Positions 59,678-64,000 of a stretch of 64,000 nt of DNA are shown in pieces. Source of the DNA: Metridium senile. Lineage: Eukaryota > Cnidaria > Anthozoa > Actiniaria > Metridiidae. Numbering within the stretch: position 1 is the first letter of the stretch; the number at the start of each line of letters is the position of its first letter. The stretch lies in contig OX459100.1 of NCBI GenBank assembly GCA_949775045.1, positions 13,634,447 through 13,698,446 on the forward strand, given 5' to 3'. A program made the position numbers and the translations under genes. The notes beneath the pieces are model-generated. The model was given only the letters and a program-made list of their open reading frames with translations. It was not told where the DNA came from and did not search any database.

Positions 59678-62600
59678 TTACTGTGACTTTAATGCTTGTA
59701 AAAGAATCTGTTTTTTCCACTCCTCATAATCATCTACTTTGGATGTTTCCCCACCATCTTCACATTGTTTCTGTTTCTTGGATGTCCTACAATTTTCTGA
59801 AATGTAAATATACCAGTTTAAAAAATTGTTGTGATAGCCGAAGCTACAGTGCACACTCTGAAGCTACAAAGGACATCGTTAATATTCAACATAACTTGTG
59901 ATTTAAAGCATGTTTTTTTTACAACCACTATCCCTGAAGTTGGACCTCCAAAGTTTGATGTCTTGTTTGCAAACTAGCATTTTGTCAGTAGTCAATAAAA
60001 TACTAGGAACAACTGGCTTAAATTCGATCCTAGTAGTTGATTGATGGCCGACACAAAATACTAGTTTGCAATTTAGCAGTAGTTATATTTCCTATCTTGC
60101 ACTTCTTATTGCCAAATAGCACAAACACGTACAACCAAAATAGGCTATATATAAATCAATAAGCGATACCAACATCCTTTGCAGGTGTGAGAGTGTGGAC
60201 TGTAGCTATGATTGTGACAATGAGTTTTAAAATACGTGTATACAGTGAACAAATACAAGAGTCTCCTAGATTTTTTTCTGTAGCCAAATTCAACAAAATG
60301 ACCTATCAACACTTCATATCTCAGTTTGTAGTGCATAGCACAAAACTGCACTAAGGTTGTGGATTTGAATCCCATTGAATGTACTAGAACTGTTTCAGGA
60401 TAATTGTTTAAAAACTTTCTTGAAATGACCCCTATTTTAGCCAGATCTAGTACCGTAACCTGAAGTCCTGACATTTTGTCTGTCTTTTCTAATGCAATAG
60501 ACTTTTTTCACAGTACACGTCCACAATCTCAGCCTCGATAGCATGTAACATATTTTTTTAACAATTTGACTACAGCTTACAGTAATTAAGGAAAGCACTC
60601 TTCAAATAATTGAAACACTTTCAGGTTATATGAGCTGTAGTCAAATTGTAAAGCATATATTATACATTATCAAGGCTGAGAACCGCGAAAAGGTCTATTG
60701 CCTAGGTTACCACAACAATCATCATCATATAATAAATATATGTAAAGAGGAAAGCTATAAAAGCAATGAATTGTGCAAACAACATGGGAATTTAATATGA
60801 GAAATACAAAATTAATAAATCAGGGGCAGACCCAGAAATTTGTCAGGGGTGTCCCTATTGCAAATGATGGATCTTAAGGTGTTAGGGAGTGTCCTGTCCC
60901 TAAATGTCTTAAAAATGGGGTAATTGCGGCACTAGGGGGTGTCCAATGTGACTAGGGACACCCCCTAGATTTGCCCCTGTGAATAGACACTGACACTAAC
61001 CTTCAACAGCTTCCTGTAGCCTGTCAATCATCCCGTAGGATCTTTTAGAGTTACTCACGGACTTGTCATCTAAAAAATACATGAAAGCATAACTTTAGAA
61101 GAATAGGACTTCAGTGTAAATAGAGATTCTGACAGCATAGAAAATACACTTTATTCTATGAGGTATGGATTGAAGAAATAATAATTAATATGCAAAGTAA
61201 TGCATTTCTCCAGAAAATGACATGATTTGCTGAATTGACATTTATTTTTCGTAAAGTTTCTGCAATCCCTTATCCTAGGTATGAACAATTTCAGTCCCTT
61301 TATTTGACTAGGTGTATCTTGTTGTGAGTATTGCAAAATACACTTAAATTATCATGTAAGGAAATAATCATTGCAATACAATCAATCAGACAACCACTAA
61401 ATTTGTCAGTCAAACTGTCAATTAGTTAACCAACCAATCAGTCAGTCAATCAATAAGTAGATGCATCAGTTGGTTCATTAACCAAATCACCAATCAATCA
61501 TTCCACCCTTCAATCATACAGCCACTCAATTATTCAACCAATCAATCTTTAATCAATCAATACTCCAGTCAATCAATCAACCATTCAATCAATCAGCCAA
61601 TCAATCATTCAACCAATCAATCATTCAACCAATAAATCATTCAATCAATCAATCATTCAACCAATCAATCATTCAACCAATCAATCATTCAACCAATCAA
61701 TCATTCAACCAATCAATCATTCAATCATTCAACCAATCAATCATTCAACCAATCAATCATTCAATCATTCAACCAATCATTCAATCAATCAATCATTCAA
61801 CCAATCAATCATTCAACCAATCAATCATTCAACCAATCAATCATTCAATAAATCAATCATTCAACCAATCAACCATTCAATAAATCAATCATTCAATAAA
61901 TCAATCATTCAATAAATCAATCATTCAATCAATCAATCATTCAATCAATCAATCATTCAACCAATCAATCATTCAAGCAATCAATCATTCAAGCAATCAG
62001 TCAAAAAGCAATCATTCCACCAATCAATCAATCAATCATTCCACCAATCAATCAATCAATCATTCAACCAATCAATCAATCATTCAACCAATCAATTAAT
62101 CAATCAATCATTTAGCCAATAAATCAATCAATAACACTGCTTACACAAAACTTACTTAATTTTTCTTTTGCTATTTTGTTCATTTCCTCCGTCAGTCTGT
62201 CAAACTGAGATCTTTTTATACTTAAAAGAGCTAACAGCTTGGACTTTTCTACTTTGATCTTCTGTGATCTACAGATTACAATTTACATGTAAATTACAAA
62301 TGGTATATAAATATTTATTATTAATATCAATAACAAGTTTACACAGGAGCCCATTACAGGGATTTCTGTGAAATATTATATGTGAACACATGTAAAAATA
62401 TAATAATTTTAAAAACATGTGAAAATATCATTTTTGCTTAACAACATCTTTTTTATATAATAAACAGAATAATACATGGACGCTTGGAGATACAAATTTA
62501 TTTTCCTGTGTTCAAATTTGATATCTGACTTTTTGCTGCGCTCACTCATGAAATATTGAATTGGAACACTCAAACATAAATTCCTCTGTACACCCATGTA

Positions 62601-63277
62601 TTATTCTCTATATATTATATAACCCTTTCATAACACACATTTATAGTTAATGCTCTGATTGGTCGAAAATTTTTGGAAATTATTAAATAAACACTTATAA
62701 AAAAGTAACGAAAAAAAAATTGAATGAGAGGATAATCATGATCATCATATATTATTATATCTGTTGCTTGTCTTATTGGTCATTTTTAAGAAATCTAACA
62801 TAGGGAAAAACAATTGTTTTCTGTTTCATAGTATATTATGTCATAAACAGAAACTAATTTGTTGTTGTAAATCCATACATTTGTCCAATGAGACATTTAT
62901 ATGATGGTACCTGCATGTTGAGAAAAGTGCAGCAGCTGCATATACAGGATTATTGAGATTCTCTTGGACTTGTTCAACAAACTGTTCTTGGTAGCTAAAA
63001 CATAATAAGACAAACTATAAACTTACTGACTGGCTGACTGATAGACCGACTGGCTGACTGTAAAAAAATCAAACAGTTAACTAATTGGTCAACAAATGTT
63101 TTTGACTGACCTTTTTAACAATAGTTCTGCAAACTTAGAAGCTTCCGTCACTCCAAAATGAACAGCAAGATCATGGACTGTGTAGGATTTTTGTTTTCCC
63201 AACAAACATTCAAATGTTTTATATGCATGCTGGTATGCCTTCTTGGAAGACATGCCTGATAATCTGAATGCAGAAAC
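59678..63277 (-). CDS. ORC6: Origin recognition complex subunit 6, 3' five exons (5' partial)
   Basis: Minus-strand exons 63277-63111, 62994-62911, 62268-62156, 61069-61001, 59796-59678. GT-AG junctions and phases (2, 2, 1, 1) agree, giving 183 codons plus a stop. The first exon encodes LSGMSSKKAYQHAYKTFECL then DLAVHFGVTEASKFAELLLK, the conserved ORC6 helical repeat. The second gives YQEQFVEQVQENLNNPVYAA, ALFSTC. The third gives KIKVEKSKLLALLSIKRSQF, DRL. The last ends VDDYEEWKKQILLQALKSQ, matching the short C-terminal ORC6 motif that in animals binds ORC3. ORC6 works in the nucleus in origin licensing and, in flies, in septin binding. The N-terminal part (about 70 residues in relatives) must lie upstream beyond 64000 or in exons I could not find. 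Confidence 0.9.
60498..60702. mobile_element. Palindromic MITE in an ORC6 intron
   Basis: AATAGACTTTTTTCACAGT near 60497 pairs with AAAAGGTCTATT near 60702. Inner pairs are CTCAGCCTCGATA/TATCAAGGCTGAG and CAATTTGACTACAGCT/AGCTGTAGTCAAATTG. Confidence 0.7.
60822..60981. mobile_element. MITE with CAGGGGCA ends in an ORC6 intron
   Basis: CAGGGGCAGACCCAGAAATT and TAGATTTGCCCCTG are inverted ends. Inner AGGGGTGTCCCT and AGGGACACCCCCT pair as well. Confidence 0.65.
61376..62135. repeat. CAATCAATCATT-type degenerate satellite, about 760 bp
   Basis: Units of CAATCAATCATTCAAC, 16 bp with many variants. The array is most regular at 61600-61960 and decays to either side. It fills most of the ORC6 intron and ends about 20 bp from the donor of the exon at 62156-62268. 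Confidence 0.95.
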
Positions 63278-63279
63278 CT

Positions 63280-64000
63280 AGTGAATCACAAGATCAATTG
63301 TTAGTAAAAATAGGCAGGTTATAATATAAAATTGCACACCATGGTTGGTTCACAAACTTTTTTTCACACACCTGAAGGCATAAAAAAAAAATGCCTCTCT
63401 CTCCTTAAGGACGTTCGTACGGAATGTTCACGCTCATCCTACTATGCACGACAACGCGCGGTGAGGAATGCCTGGGTGATTTTGCTTATATAAGAAAAAC
63501 AAGCAAACGAGACGATTTTCGATGTTTGAAGTACAATAACTCAATAAAACGAACGGTGGCCCCCATTTTTTATCTTATAAATCAAAATAACTACTAAAGA
63601 TAAGTCTAAAAAAAATTTTATCACACAGAAAATCTGCTTTTTCTACTTTTTTAAGACCCTCCAAAACAACAAAAAGCGGTCATTTTGTTCGAGACGTACG
63701 GTCCTTTTCTCCAAAAAAAGGTACCGTAACCAAGCCTAGTCTTTTGAATTCGCCCAGCCAATCAAAAGCGGGGATCAGTTTCTGATCCTGGCCTTATGAT
63801 TGGTTTAAGTCTATGAAAACCTTTGATTGGACATAATTTGACAACTTGACGAGATTAGGTTCCAAATATAGCTATAATTGAGTGTTAATCAAATCAACAT
63901 AGAAGTGAGTTTCTATAAAGCTCTTTGGGCCAGAAGATGAATTCTAATTGCATCACAAACCGTCCACTTTACAAACGCTAAATCAAGTAGAAAATAACTT
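63280..64000. other. Upstream ORC6 intron or 5' flank, no exon found
   Basis: I looked on the minus strand for an ORC6 N-terminal exon and saw none I could support. Plus-strand AAGGACGTTCGTACGGAATG near 63408 looks repeat-like. The rest is unassigned. Confidence 0.3.

Overview
This is eukaryotic, intron-rich, AT-rich genomic DNA from an invertebrate animal. A cnidarian, perhaps an anthozoan, is my best guess, but the sequence alone does not settle the species. The reasons are a Venus kinase receptor (a receptor family reported from many invertebrates, including cnidarians, and absent from vertebrates), a secreted helical protein of jellyfish-toxin/Cry-N-like appearance, a chitin-binding trypsin-like protease, phased GT-AG introns of 0.1-8.5 kb, and a dense load of animal-type LINE, Penelope-like, SINE and MITE elements. 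No prokaryotic or organellar features were seen.

Layout. 0-8 kb: no convincing gene, but many short inverted-repeat elements and a (CAAA)n microsatellite. 8.2-9.5 kb (-): an intronless secreted helical protein. 9.5-13.4 kb: diverged duplicated flanking DNA, a LINE fragment and two related signal-peptide-like short ORFs. 13.98-30.30 kb (-): one 18-exon gene that I assembled by matching splice sites and phases. It predicts a ~1325-aa Venus kinase receptor: signal peptide, an unusual ~400-aa N-terminal region that looks like a type-2 periplasmic-binding-protein domain, a GABA-B-like Venus flytrap, one transmembrane helix and an insulin-receptor-like tyrosine kinase. 32.3-52.9 kb (-): a five-exon, 403-aa secreted protease (signal peptide, CBM14 chitin-binding domain, trypsin-like domain). 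Its introns hold a 2,197-bp tandem duplication with SINEs, a Penelope-like element, two LINEs, a foldback DNA transposon with an IS3/rve-like transposase, and a minisatellite-bearing composite MITE. 56.9-58.0 kb (+): an intronless GT31 beta-1,3-galactosyltransferase-like gene flanked by two related inverted-repeat elements. 59.7-63.3 kb (-): the last five exons of ORC6 (origin recognition complex subunit 6); its 5' end lies beyond the window.

The genes are not an operon or a pathway. The receptor and protease lie head-to-tail on the minus strand, the protease and galactosyltransferase diverge, and the galactosyltransferase converges on ORC6. The most interesting item is the receptor: two different bacterial-type solute-binding folds appear to be stacked in front of one tyrosine kinase. 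All exon models come from reading splice sites, phases and conserved motifs by eye. Family assignments are from recognition and were not searched.
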